Shown here piece by piece: positions 27,532 through 35,615 of a stretch of 64,000 nt of DNA. Source of the DNA: Bizionia myxarmorum (lineage in GTDB: Bacteria; Bacteroidota; Bacteroidia; Flavobacteriales; Flavobacteriaceae); assembly GCF_008086205.1 (NCBI RefSeq), contig NZ_VSKK01000001.1:1550001-1614000 (forward strand), given 5' to 3'. A program made the translations under genes and the position numbers. The notes beneath the pieces were generated by a model. That model was not told the DNA's origin. It made no database searches and saw only the letters and a program-made list of their open reading frames with translations. Position 1 is the stretch's first letter, and every line of letters starts with the position of its first letter.

Positions 27532-28143
27532 ATGTCCTTTAAAAAATTCCATCCTTCACTTTTAGAAGCGTTAACAGCTCAAAATATGTTAGCACCATTA
27601 CCATTTCAAAAAGAAATTTTACCGAAATTAAAAGGGGGAATGGATGTGTACGGAATTGCTCCTGAAGGTTCTGGAAAAACAACGGCATTAATTTTAGCAA
27701 CCATTCATAAATTAAAAGCGGAAGCTTTTGAAGATTCTCCCAGAGCATTGATTATGGTTAAGGACAAGCAATCTAGCCTAGATTTAAAGGAGCAGTTTGA
27801 GGTTTTTACAAGTCATACAGATTTACGTGTTTATGCTGCCTATGATGAATATGATATGGAAAAGCAAAAGGAAGAAATTTATTATGGTGTGGACATTATT
27901 ATTGCCACGCCAAAGCGCTTAAATAAACTATATTTCTTAAACGGTATCCATTTAGGTCAACTGCAATTATTCGCTATGGAAGATGCTGAAATCCTTATGC
28001 GTGGTAATTATCAGAATGATATTTTACGTGTTACCGAAAGTTTAAAGAAATGCCAATACGTGATTTTGTCTGAAAAAATGTCTCCAAAATTACGAAGTCT
28101 TCAAGAAAATATGATGGCTAACGCACAAATAGTTAAAGCTTAA
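27532..28143 (+). CDS. Degenerate single-domain DEAD-box helicase-like protein
   Basis: 203 residues covering only the first RecA-like domain. The order is Q-motif-like region (MLAPLPFQKEILPKL), P-loop APEGSGKTT, a motif Ia region (SPRALIMV), IIIATPKRL, motif II changed to MEDAEIL instead of DEAD, and motif III changed to LSEK instead of SAT. The second RecA domain, needed for unwinding, is absent, and the frame ends cleanly with TAA before a convergent gene. It may bind ATP and RNA without helicase activity, or be a regulatory relative. No frameshift or remnant of domain 2 was seen downstream. Confidence 0.8.
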   Translation: MSFKKFHPSLLEALTAQNMLAPLPFQKEILPKLKGGMDVYGIAPEGSGKTTALILATIHKLKAEAFEDSPRALIMVKDKQSSLDLKEQFEVFTSHTDLRVYAAYDEYDMEKQKEEIYYGVDIIIATPKRLNKLYFLNGIHLGQLQLFAMEDAEILMRGNYQNDILRVTESLKKCQYVILSEKMSPKLRSLQENMMANAQIVKA

Positions 28144-28150
28144 AATACGC

Positions 28151-28546
28151 TTATAAACTTAAAGTCCAAGTATGTTGTAGCTGCTTGAATTTTTTTAATT
28201 CAGCGCGTAATAAAGGCAAATAATCTTTACCATTACTATTGCATTTTTCTAACCGTTTTATATTTTTATTTAGCAAATATGTTAATCGTTTTACCGATGC
28301 TATATGCTTGTATTTTTTTTCTGAATAGCGAGCCTCTTCTGCCTTCGCAATTTCCGGCGCTAATGAAACAGATTGTTGAACAATATCTCCCGTAAAGTAT
28401 ATAAACGCGTTTTCTGAACCATCAGATTGTAAGCTAGACAAATCCTGACCCAAGTAGGTAGAAATGCATCGCGAAAGCGTGATAATATCCATAGCCTTTT
28501 GATATATAGGCGAATGGAATAAACTTGAAGAGATATGGGTAATCAT
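28151..28546 (-). CDS. Hypothetical helical protein
   Basis: 131 residues, complete from ATG, mostly helical and basic toward the end (KRLTYLLNKNIKRLEKCNSNG, LRAELKKFKQLQHTW). The N-terminal MITHISSSLFHSPIYQKAMDIITLSRCISTYLGQDLSSLQ contains no signal peptide. Stop lies eight bases from the stop of the convergent helicase-like gene. I do not recognise a family; composition is like the neighbouring genes. Confidence 0.65.
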   Translation of the reverse strand: MITHISSSLFHSPIYQKAMDIITLSRCISTYLGQDLSSLQSDGSENAFIYFTGDIVQQSVSLAPEIAKAEEARYSEKKYKHIASVKRLTYLLNKNIKRLEKCNSNGKDYLPLLRAELKKFKQLQHTWTLSL

Positions 28547-28663
28547 AACACAATAGCAGTTTTATCAAAAATAGCGACAAATTAGCACAAGCCCCTTTTG
28601 ATATTAAAGTAAAACCGTATATTTGATTTAATTATTAAGTAATTACAGTTAATTTACCTTAAA

Positions 28664-29107
28664 ATGAGTATTGACGCCTTAAACTGGAAAATATTGAAGT
28701 GTTTGCAACAGCAGGCACGCATGTCCAATGCCGAAATTGGTCGGCAAGTTGGCATCAGTTCGCCAGCTGTTTCTGAACGGATTAAAAAAATGGAAGATTC
28801 GGGTATTATTCAACACTATCATACAACGGTTTCTCCATTTGAAGCTGGTTATCAGTTAAAGGCTTTAATTACCATTCGCGCATTTATGGGAATGTTGAAG
28901 CCGTTTTTGGAGAAAGTTAAAACTTATGATGAGGTTATTAATTGTTACCGCATTACAGGAAATGAGAATATAGTTATGGAGGTTGTTTTAAAAAACCAGA
29001 AACATTTGGAGCTGTTTATTGATCAGCTGATTGTTTATGGCGAAACTAAAACACAAATTATTTTATCTCATGTTGTAAAGCATAATTCGGTTAAGCCTTT
29101 GAAATAA
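28664..29107 (+). CDS. Lrp/AsnC-family transcriptional regulator
   Basis: 147 residues, the normal size. An N-terminal helix-turn-helix (LNWKILKCLQQQARMSNAEIGRQVGISSPAVSERIKKMEDSGII) is followed by a RAM-type effector domain (LKALITIRAFMG, VINCYRITGNENIVMEVVLKNQKHLELFIDQL). Such proteins form octamers and sense amino acids. It ends 15 bases before the convergent MFS gene, which may be its target, though convergent order gives no direct support. No operator could be pointed out. Confidence 0.93.
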   Translation: MSIDALNWKILKCLQQQARMSNAEIGRQVGISSPAVSERIKKMEDSGIIQHYHTTVSPFEAGYQLKALITIRAFMGMLKPFLEKVKTYDEVINCYRITGNENIVMEVVLKNQKHLELFIDQLIVYGETKTQIILSHVVKHNSVKPLK

Positions 29108-29122
29108 AAGTTTTTTTTGATT

Positions 29123-30334
29123 TCAATTAGTAGCTTCGTCCTTCTTCATATAACGTATTAGAAGCCATAAAAATGCCATGCAAATTACAGCTAACAGTGA
29201 CATAATATACCAGGTGTTTTCAAATCCTAAAGCATCGGCCATGTGCATGCCAGCATTATGTCCGAAAATATGCGCTATAGAAAAGGCTATACTATAAAGC
29301 GCCATATATTCGCCTTGATTTCCTTTTTTAGCGCGTTCCATAGCAAAAGCGTTAGAGAACGGAAAGGTTATCATTTCTCCAACGGTCATAAAGAGCATAC
29401 CAATTACTAAAATGCCCATCCAAGGTGTGATATTTAAAACCAAAAAGCTTATTCCTACTAATATGGCGCCAATTATCATAAGAGCTGGTTTGCTATATCG
29501 GGTGCTTTCTAACCATTTTATTAAGGGCATTTCTAAAAGAAAAATAAACGCACCATTTAATCCCAATAAAATTCCAATATCAAGTTCAGATAAATGGTGA
29601 ATCTCTTTATAGTAAATAGGCATCGTAGAAAAGTATTGTAGAAATACGATTCCAAACATAGTCATAGCCGCCAGAAATATGAAGTATGATTTATCTTTAT
29701 AGGCTGACTCTGGGTTCGTATTCACAATATCATCTTGTGTTTTAGCCTTTTTAGGATGCAATACATTCATCAATAATATGGTGGCGAGTATACAGGAAAT
29801 ACCATCAATCCAAAATAATCCTGCATAGCTCATGGTTACAATAATGATACCTCCAATAGCTGGACCAGCAGAAAAACCAAGATTTATGGCTAATCGAATC
29901 AGTGTAACCGAACGTGTTTTGTTTTCTGCCTTACTGTAAGCGCTTAAAGCTACAAACATAGCAGGACGAAACATATCAGCAACTAACATCACTAAAAATA
30001 TACCAAATGAAATACTCGCAAATGTGTGTAAAAACTGCAGGCCAATAAATAAAATTCCGGTACCTAATAAACTCCGGACCATGACTTTATAATAGCCAAT
30101 TTTATCAGTTAATTTTCCGCCAAGCCAAGAACCGCAAACAGAACCTAAACCAAAAGCCGACATAACCCAACCTACTTGACCTAAACTTAAGTTTAAATCG
30201 GTTGTTAGATATAAGGACAAAAATGGAATAACCATAGTGCCAGCACGATTGATTAAGGTAATCAATGCTAGCCACCATATTTCAGGCGACAAGCCGCGAA
30301 AGGTGTTAATATAGCCGAAATATAATTTTTTCAT
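29123..30334 (-). CDS. MFS transporter under leader-peptide attenuation
   Basis: 403 residues with about 12 membrane helices in two halves joined by a loop near LHPKKAKTQDDIVNTNPES. The conserved MFS loop GGKLTDKIGYYKVMVRSLLG is present between helices 2 and 3. The frame can extend to 30391, but those codons lie inside the terminator stem at 30362-30388, so the ATG at 30334 (MKKLYFGYINTFRGLSPEIW) is the start. It is a drug or metabolite exporter by family resemblance; the substrate cannot be read. A promoter, a 26-residue leader ORF and a terminator lie upstream, which argues that its expression is set by translation of the leader. Confidence 0.85.
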   Translation of the reverse strand: MKKLYFGYINTFRGLSPEIWWLALITLINRAGTMVIPFLSLYLTTDLNLSLGQVGWVMSAFGLGSVCGSWLGGKLTDKIGYYKVMVRSLLGTGILFIGLQFLHTFASISFGIFLVMLVADMFRPAMFVALSAYSKAENKTRSVTLIRLAINLGFSAGPAIGGIIIVTMSYAGLFWIDGISCILATILLMNVLHPKKAKTQDDIVNTNPESAYKDKSYFIFLAAMTMFGIVFLQYFSTMPIYYKEIHHLSELDIGILLGLNGAFIFLLEMPLIKWLESTRYSKPALMIIGAILVGISFLVLNITPWMGILVIGMLFMTVGEMITFPFSNAFAMERAKKGNQGEYMALYSIAFSIAHIFGHNAGMHMADALGFENTWYIMSLLAVICMAFLWLLIRYMKKDEATN

Positions 30335-30361
30335 TCCAATGGGTGGGTGTTTTATAAAACC

Positions 30362-30455
30362 AAAAAATCCGACGCAATGGTCGGACTTCAATGTATTCGC
30401 TTTTTTAAAAATTAGTAATCACGCACACAATAGGTCCAACTCATACGAGATGAGT
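30362..30455 (-). promoter_or_regulatory. Attenuator with alternative RNA pairing upstream of the MFS gene
   Basis: On the minus-strand RNA: segment 1 ACUCAU (30455-30450), segment 2 AUGAGUUGGAC (30444-30434), segment 3 GUCCGAC (30386-30380) and segment 4 GUCGGA (30373-30368) followed by six U. Segments 1:2 pair over 6 bp, 2:3 over 7 bp with one G-U, and 3:4 form a terminator of 6 to 9 bp. Segments 1 and 2 are inside the leader ORF and 3 and 4 are after its stop. Stalling early would free segment 2 to pair with 3 and block termination. Confidence 0.65.
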
Positions 30456-30492
30456 AGCGAGGTTTTCTATATAATGTGACTCTAATGTTCAT
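30412..30492 (-). CDS. Leader peptide of the MFS transporter gene
   Basis: A 26-residue frame, ATG to TAA, beginning MNIRVTLYRKPRYSSRMSW and ending TYCVRDY. It starts 22 bases after a TAGATTTG promoter element, the same spacing as other genes in this window. It is rich in Arg (5) and Tyr (4). The Arg-Lys-Pro-Arg at residues 9-12 includes a basic-X-basic motif of the sort on which macrolide-bound ribosomes stall. A ribosome paused there would cover segment 1 of the attenuator. It was too short to be flagged by length and has no known family. Confidence 0.65.
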   Translation of the reverse strand: MNIRVTLYRKPRYSSRMSWTYCVRDY

Positions 30493-30513
30493 GTTTTTAT
30501 AATAATTGCTCAC

Positions 30514-30521
30514 CAAATCTA
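30514..30521 (-). promoter_or_regulatory. Promoter -7 element of the leader-MFS transcript
   Basis: TAGATTTG on the minus strand, 21 bases before the leader ATG at 30492. Confidence 0.6.
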
Positions 30522-30541
30522 AACAAAATATGAATAAGTTG

Positions 30542-30549
30542 TACTTTTG
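30542..30549 (+). promoter_or_regulatory. Promoter -7 element of the DUF1684 gene
   Basis: TACTTTTG, 21 bases before the ATG at 30571; divergent from the leader promoter. Confidence 0.6.
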
Positions 30550-30570
30550 AAATTAATTTAAATTTTACCC

Positions 30571-31176
30571 ATGAAAACGTTACTTGGTTTCCTACTGTTT
30601 TTTTCTATTGTTGGTTGTGCTCAAAAAAAAGAACCACTTTTAGGCGAAACAGATTGGCAGCGTGAGCAAAATGCCGATTTTAAAGATGCGAGCAAATCGC
30701 CATTAAAAGCAAAAGACAGAAAGGTTTTTAAAACATTAGACTTTTTCCCTGTCGATTCTTCATTTATAGTTTCAGCTACTTTAAAAAGAACCCCAGATTC
30801 GGAATGGTTTTTAATGCAAACGACTACAGATCGCGTTTCAAATGAACGAATTTATGGTGTAATTACTTTTGAATTGAAAGGAAAAAATTATGCATTGGCT
30901 ATTTATCAAGGACAAGAGTTGATGAAACAAGAAGGTTTTGAAGACTATTTGTTTCTGCCATTTATTGATAATACCAACGGTGAAACTACTTATGGCGGCG
31001 GCCGTTATTTGGATTTACGTATTCCTGAAAATGATGTGATAATTGTTGATTTCAACAAATCTTACAATCCTTATTGTGCCTACGATGAAAAATATTCCTG
31101 CCCCATTGTGCCACGCGATAATTATGTGGATGTGGAAGTGAAAGCAGGCGTAAAAGCATTTGCTAAAAACGATTAG
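30571..31176 (+). CDS. DUF1684 lipoprotein
   Basis: 201 residues with a lipoprotein signal MKTLLGFLLFFSIVGCAQKK (lipid cysteine at 16). The body has the DUF1684 signature: RKVFKTLDFFPVDSSFIVSATL early, then LAIYQGQELMKQEGFEDYLFLPFIDNTNGETTYGGGRYLDL and DFNKSYNPYCAYDEKYSCPIVPRDN near the end. The family is widespread and its function is unknown. It is transcribed alone from a clear promoter and is convergent with crcB. Confidence 0.9.
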   Translation: MKTLLGFLLFFSIVGCAQKKEPLLGETDWQREQNADFKDASKSPLKAKDRKVFKTLDFFPVDSSFIVSATLKRTPDSEWFLMQTTTDRVSNERIYGVITFELKGKNYALAIYQGQELMKQEGFEDYLFLPFIDNTNGETTYGGGRYLDLRIPENDVIIVDFNKSYNPYCAYDEKYSCPIVPRDNYVDVEVKAGVKAFAKND

Positions 31177-31182
31177 TCCATT

Positions 31183-31548
31183 TTACTTCACTAAAAACAT
31201 TCCCAAGAAAACAGCCAAAAATCCAAGAGCAAAACTAGCAATGGTATAAATAGCGAAACTCATAAAATCACCTGATTTTAAAAACACATGATTTTCATAA
31301 GCGAACGCTGAAAAGGTTGTAAATCCACCACAAAATCCGGTAGCAATAAGTGCGATGTGGTTTTCAGAAAGTGAATTATGTTTGGCGGCTAATCCCAGAA
31401 TAACACCAATAAGAAGACTACCTAAAATATTAGTCAAGAAGGTGCCATAGGGAATACCGCTATTTGGATTGTTTAAAAATTTTCCTATTATAAAACGGAG
31501 CGCACTTCCAAAGCCACCGCCAATAAAAACCAATAGGATTTGCTTCAT
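31183..31548 (-). CDS. crcB: Fluoride channel CrcB/Fluc
   Basis: 121 residues, four membrane helices, forming a dual-topology dimer that lets fluoride out of the cell. The family motifs are all present: GGGFGSALRF near the start, the conserved asparagine in GTFLTNILGSLLIG, and GFCGGFTTFSAFAYE with its phenylalanine box. It lies seven bases after the SRPBCC/GyrI gene and is probably cotranscribed. No fluoride riboswitch was seen upstream of the operon. Confidence 0.95.
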   Translation of the reverse strand: MKQILLVFIGGGFGSALRFIIGKFLNNPNSGIPYGTFLTNILGSLLIGVILGLAAKHNSLSENHIALIATGFCGGFTTFSAFAYENHVFLKSGDFMSFAIYTIASFALGFLAVFLGMFLVK

Positions 31549-31555
31549 TTGTAGA

Positions 31556-32575
31556 TTAGTTAATGGCTATGAAAATTTCAGTAATCCAATTTGCAGGGTT
31601 TGGTTGTAGGCTAGGTTCTGTTAAATAAACCTCCAGCATCGGTCCCATTTCTGTGGCTTCCATATTGTATTGACTAATATAATTATTGGTCGCATCCCAA
31701 GCTTCTTTTAAATTAGAATAGTTTCCCTTTAAAGTCGTTTTTATAGCCTTAAAAGGCTCCAATTGGCCTGCTAAAATATCGCTTTGTGTGGTTGCTATTT
31801 GGGTAGTTGTTGGAATACAAATTGAAAACATTACTGCATTATTAGCTTCGTCCCAGTTGTGATATAAAATGAATGGTGCACCAGCCATAGCTATATTGTT
31901 TTTCAAAGCATAGCTTTTTACTTTAGGCATTAATTTTTGAATGGTTGTTTGAATATCTGAAATTTTGCTAGAAGTAGAACTGTAAATATAAAAACCACCG
32001 CCATGTTGGGCAATTCCATCCACTTTTACAGAATAAACTTCCATAGAAGCCAAAACTTCACTCGTTAGTTTTTCAAGGCCTCGCTCAAAATCAGGACCGA
32101 TCATTTTATCGTGTCCGCCATTTAAAAGTGCATATCCTTTTTCATAAAAACTTAAATTTTCTGAAGACATCGTCCAAGAAACTTCTGTTTCGTTTGTATC
32201 ATTTTGAATAAATTCCCATTGCATTTTAGCCACTTCAAACTTATTATATTGAAATTCTTGTTCTATAGTTTGGTAAGGAACCCTATTAATTGTTTTAATC
32301 AAACCCATACTTTCACCGTTGGTCCAACTGTAGGTTCCGTTTAAATTTGAGGTAGAATCCACTAACTCAATTTTTGTTTCCGAATCTTTATCAATCCAAG
32401 GCGACCACGATTCCCAGTTCTTGAAATCAATAACGCGATTGTAAACAACCTGTGCAGGCGCTGCAACTGTTCGCGTTCTGGTCACGTTAAAATCATTAGG
32501 TTGCACCGCAATATAAATAGATGCACCAATGATTAATATGAGTAAAAAAAACAGAATATATTTAAATGTTTTCAT
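31556..32575 (-). CDS. Membrane-anchored SRPBCC plus GyrI-like ligand-binding protein
   Basis: 339 residues. An N-terminal anchor (YILFFLLILIIGASIYIAV) is followed by an SRPBCC (polyketide cyclase-type) domain at about 30-165 (AAPAQVVYNRVIDFKNWESWSPW, VSWTMSSENLSFYEKGYALL) and a GyrI/AraC-effector-like domain at about 175-339 (YSVKVDGIAQHGGGFYIYSS, EVYLTEPSLQPNP). Both folds bind small hydrophobic molecules, so this is likely an outward-facing binding protein. It is first in an operon with crcB. Confidence 0.8.
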   Translation of the reverse strand: MKTFKYILFFLLILIIGASIYIAVQPNDFNVTRTRTVAAPAQVVYNRVIDFKNWESWSPWIDKDSETKIELVDSTSNLNGTYSWTNGESMGLIKTINRVPYQTIEQEFQYNKFEVAKMQWEFIQNDTNETEVSWTMSSENLSFYEKGYALLNGGHDKMIGPDFERGLEKLTSEVLASMEVYSVKVDGIAQHGGGFYIYSSTSSKISDIQTTIQKLMPKVKSYALKNNIAMAGAPFILYHNWDEANNAVMFSICIPTTTQIATTQSDILAGQLEPFKAIKTTLKGNYSNLKEAWDATNNYISQYNMEATEMGPMLEVYLTEPSLQPNPANWITEIFIAIN

Positions 32576-32594
32576 GTTGGATTGGGTTAGAAAT

Positions 32595-32602
32595 CAAAGA
32601 TA
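32595..32602 (-). promoter_or_regulatory. Promoter -7 element of the SRPBCC-crcB operon
   Basis: TATCTTTG on the minus strand, 19 bases before the ATG at 32575. Confidence 0.6.
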
Positions 32603-32630
32603 AACAATTTTATGCGTTAATAATTAATGT

Positions 32631-32638
32631 TACATTTG
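32631..32638 (+). promoter_or_regulatory. Promoter -7 element of the M49 peptidase gene
   Basis: TACATTTG, 25 bases before the ATG at 32664. Confidence 0.6.
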
Positions 32639-32663
32639 TGAAATACTAATAAACACAAAACAA

Positions 32664-34709
32664 ATGAAACTAAAACTTATAATGGGTTTGGCTATTATGG
32701 CGCCTTTTTTATATTCATGTAACAATGATAAATCTGAACCCAAAGCCGATCCGGCAGAAACTGAAACCAAAGTTGTAGCAGATTTTGATCATAATGTGGA
32801 GCAATTTGCAGACATTAAGATCTTACGTTACCAAATTCCAGGTTGGGATAACTTAACCCTGAAAGAACAAAAACTGGTTTATTATTTAGGTCAAGCTGGT
32901 TTAGCAGGGCGAGATATTTCATGGGATCAGAATTACAGACATAATTTAACCATCAGAAAAGCTTTAGAAAATGTGTATTCTAATTATTCAGGTGATAAAA
33001 CAACTGCTGATTGGACTTCTTTTGAAACCTATCTAAAACGTATCTGGTTCAGTAATGGCGTTCACCATCACTATTCTAATGATAAAATGAAACCTGAATT
33101 TTCTAAAGACTATTTAGTTGGATTATTATCTGAAACCAATACAAAATTAGAAGGTGACGCTTTAGAGGTTTTATTTAACGATAAAGATTCTAAAAAAGTA
33201 AACCAAGATAAAAATGTGGATAATGTGTTATTATCTGCGGTTAACTTTTATGGTCCAGATGTAACTATGGCAGAAGTTGAAGCATTTTATAAATCTAAAA
33301 AATCGCCAGACGCTAAAAAGCCTTTATCTTTTGGATTGAATTCTAAATTGGTAAAAGAAAATGGGAAAGTAGTCGCAAAAACTTATAAATCAGGTGGCTT
33401 ATATGGTGCAGCTATAGATAATATTATTCCTTGGTTAGAAAAAGCGCAAGGTGTTGCTGAAAATAAAGCGCAAGGTGATGCTATTGCCTTATTAATTCAA
33501 TATTACAAAACAGGTGATTTACAAACTTGGGATGATTATAACGTAGCTTGGACAGCTGCCACAGAAGGAAATATTGATTATATAAACAGTTTTATTGAAG
33601 TATACAATGATCCATTAGGTTACACGGGAAGTTATGAAGCTATCGTGCAAATTAAGGATTTTGATATGTCGGAAAAAATGGCTGTTTTATCTGAAAACGC
33701 GCAATGGTTTGAGGATAATTCACCGCTAATGGAAGACCATAAAAAGAAAAATGTGGTTGGTGTTTCTTATAAAGTAGTAAATGTGGCGGCTGAAGCTGGT
33801 GATGCGTCTCCAAGCACGCCAATTGGTGTAAACTTACCAAATGCAAACTGGATTCGTGCTGAAGTTGGTTCAAAATCGGTTTCATTAGGAAACATTATCA
33901 ATGCTTACAATAATGCAGGAAGTACTGGTCGTTTGAAAGAATTTGCTCATGATGAAGAGGAAATTAAATTAGAAGAAAAATACGGGCAAGTAGCTGATAA
34001 ATTACACACAGCTTTACATGAAGTTGTTGGCCATGCTTCGGGACAATTAAATCCAGGTGTTGGTGAAACGAAAGAAACGCTTAAAAATTACGCATCTACT
34101 TTAGAAGAAGGTCGCGCAGATTTAGTAGGGCTTTATTATTTATACAATCCTAAATTACAAGAATTAGGGTTAGTAGATGATTGGAAATCTTTAGGAATGG
34201 CAGCTTATGATGGTTATATCAGAAATGGTTTAATGACGCAGCTTATTCGTTTAAATATTGGCGACAACGTTGAAGAAGCGCATATGCGTAACAGACAATG
34301 GGTAAGTGCTTGGGTTTTTGAAAAAGGAAAAGATGCCAAAGTTATTGAAAAAGTAAGTCGTGATGGTAAAACATATTTCAATATTACGGATTATGATAAA
34401 TTACACGATTTATTTGGTCAATTATTACGTGAAACGCAACGTATCAAATCTGAAGGCGATTTTGCAGCAGTGCAAGCTTTAGTTGAAGATTATGGTGTTA
34501 AAGTAGATCAAGACATTCACGCTGAAGTTTTAGAACGAAATGCGCAGTTTAAATCAGCAGCTTACAGCGGTTTTGTAAATCCTGTATTGGTTCCAGAAAT
34601 GGATGATAATGGTGAAATCACAAAAATTAATGTGGTTCAGCCAGAATCGTTTCCAAAGCAAATGTTAGAGTATAGCGCTAATTTTAATTTCCTTCCGGAA
34701 GTTAATTAA
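32664..34709 (+). CDS. Dipeptidyl-peptidase III-like M49 metallopeptidase, lipoprotein
   Basis: 681 residues. The lipoprotein signal is MKLKLIMGLAIMAPFLYSCNND (lipid cysteine at 19). The zinc motif HEVVGH is at 452-457 and the second motif EEGRAD at 481-486, which is the M49 pattern. M49 enzymes release dipeptides from the N-terminus of short peptides. The N-terminal domain is of typical size. Being lipid-anchored, it most likely digests imported oligopeptides in the periplasm or on the outer membrane. It is alone, with promoter and terminator. Confidence 0.92.
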   Translation: MKLKLIMGLAIMAPFLYSCNNDKSEPKADPAETETKVVADFDHNVEQFADIKILRYQIPGWDNLTLKEQKLVYYLGQAGLAGRDISWDQNYRHNLTIRKALENVYSNYSGDKTTADWTSFETYLKRIWFSNGVHHHYSNDKMKPEFSKDYLVGLLSETNTKLEGDALEVLFNDKDSKKVNQDKNVDNVLLSAVNFYGPDVTMAEVEAFYKSKKSPDAKKPLSFGLNSKLVKENGKVVAKTYKSGGLYGAAIDNIIPWLEKAQGVAENKAQGDAIALLIQYYKTGDLQTWDDYNVAWTAATEGNIDYINSFIEVYNDPLGYTGSYEAIVQIKDFDMSEKMAVLSENAQWFEDNSPLMEDHKKKNVVGVSYKVVNVAAEAGDASPSTPIGVNLPNANWIRAEVGSKSVSLGNIINAYNNAGSTGRLKEFAHDEEEIKLEEKYGQVADKLHTALHEVVGHASGQLNPGVGETKETLKNYASTLEEGRADLVGLYYLYNPKLQELGLVDDWKSLGMAAYDGYIRNGLMTQLIRLNIGDNVEEAHMRNRQWVSAWVFEKGKDAKVIEKVSRDGKTYFNITDYDKLHDLFGQLLRETQRIKSEGDFAAVQALVEDYGVKVDQDIHAEVLERNAQFKSAAYSGFVNPVLVPEMDDNGEITKINVVQPESFPKQMLEYSANFNFLPEVN

Positions 34710-34728
34710 TGCGAAATATTAAGCATAG

Positions 34729-34762
34729 AAAAAGCCTCAACAGTAATATGTTGAGGCTTTTT
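34729..34762. terminator. Bidirectional terminator after the M49 gene
   Basis: AAAAAGCCTCAACA, six-base loop, TGTTGAGGCTTTTT. Confidence 0.9.
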
Positions 34763-34804
34763 TATTAGTGAAAATTTACATTTAGAAAAGTATCACTTAC
34801 TATC

Positions 34805-34990
34805 TTATTGGAAAAGCCATTTTATAGAAACTATAAAAAGAACAAAACAGATAAAAGCTATTAAAACCCAAATGTTTCCCTTATAATGCTTTCTGTGTAA
34901 GACGATATCTTTTCTATATGCATAAATTAAAATGATTATAAAAACAATGGCAAATAAGCTGCCGAAAATTATTTGATTGGTACTAAACAT
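34805..34990 (-). CDS. Small two-helix membrane protein
   Basis: 61 residues starting MFSTNQIIFGSLFAIVFIIILIYAY, with a second helix IWVLIAFICFVLFIVSIKW. Between them is a basic loop, RKDIVLHRKHYKG. The start is set at 34990 because an upstream in-frame ATG at 35008 lies within the promoter element at 35006-35013. It resembles short membrane proteins that recur in Flavobacteriaceae and have no known role. Confidence 0.65.
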   Translation of the reverse strand: MFSTNQIIFGSLFAIVFIIILIYAYRKDIVLHRKHYKGNIWVLIAFICFVLFIVSIKWLFQ

Positions 34991-35005
34991 GGCATTAAAT
35001 TTTGG

Positions 35006-35013
35006 CAAATTTA
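35006..35013 (-). promoter_or_regulatory. Promoter -7 element of the small membrane protein
   Basis: TAAATTTG on the minus strand, 15 bases before the ATG at 34990. Confidence 0.5.
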
Positions 35014-35182
35014 CAAAAACAAACCCATAAGAAGCCGTTTTAATTCTATGGAATTATTAAGAAACAAGTCTAGTGTTAATCCACTTCTCATTAATTTCCC
35101 TTTTTAAATAAATCACTGAAATTTCGACTGTTTAAAGTATCATTTTGTAATTTGATAGCTTAAAAAATTAAACTCACCAACT

Positions 35183-35572
35183 ATGAAAAATAAAATTGAA
35201 GCCGTTAAAGCTTTTCACACCTCTTTTAAAATTGGACATCTTGATTCACCAAAGGCCGATTTAGGAGCCGCAAAGAATATGTTGCGTTATAAGCTGATGC
35301 GTGAAGAGAATGAGGAATATTTAGAAGCTACTACTAACAACGATTTGGTTGAGGTTGCGGACGCTTTAGGTGATATGCTCTATATTTTATGCGGCACCAT
35401 CATTGAACACGGTATGCAACATAAAATTGAAGCTGTTTTTAACGAAATTCAACGCAGTAATATGAGTAAATTAGGAGCAGATGGGGAGCCTATTTATCGC
35501 GAAGATGGGAAAGTACTAAAAGGACCAAATTACTTTACACCTGATATCAAAAAGATTCTAGATACCGAATAA
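35183..35572 (+). CDS. MazG-like nucleoside triphosphate pyrophosphohydrolase
   Basis: 129 residues. The metal-binding pattern of all-alpha NTP pyrophosphohydrolases is clear: MREENEEYLEA followed by DLVEVADALGDMLYI (EExxE and ExxD). The C-terminal part has SNMSKLGADGEPIYREDGKVLKGPNYFTPD, a phosphate-binding tail as seen in phosphoribosyl-ATP pyrophosphatase-like members. It probably hydrolyses non-canonical NTPs to NMP and pyrophosphate. Substrate not determined. Confidence 0.88.
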   Translation: MKNKIEAVKAFHTSFKIGHLDSPKADLGAAKNMLRYKLMREENEEYLEATTNNDLVEVADALGDMLYILCGTIIEHGMQHKIEAVFNEIQRSNMSKLGADGEPIYREDGKVLKGPNYFTPDIKKILDTE

Positions 35573-35573
35573 A

Positions 35574-35597
35574 AAAAGCAGCCAACGGGCTGCTTTT
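35574..35597. terminator. Bidirectional terminator between MazG-like gene and ilvE
   Basis: AAAAGCAGCC, loop AACG, GGCTGCTTTT. Confidence 0.85.
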
Positions 35598-35615
35598 AAT
35601 TTTAATCTATAATTC

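Noticed and set aside
32576-32663. Fluoride riboswitch for the crcB operon
   Set aside because: The short divergent gap holds two promoter elements but no pseudoknot-like motif.
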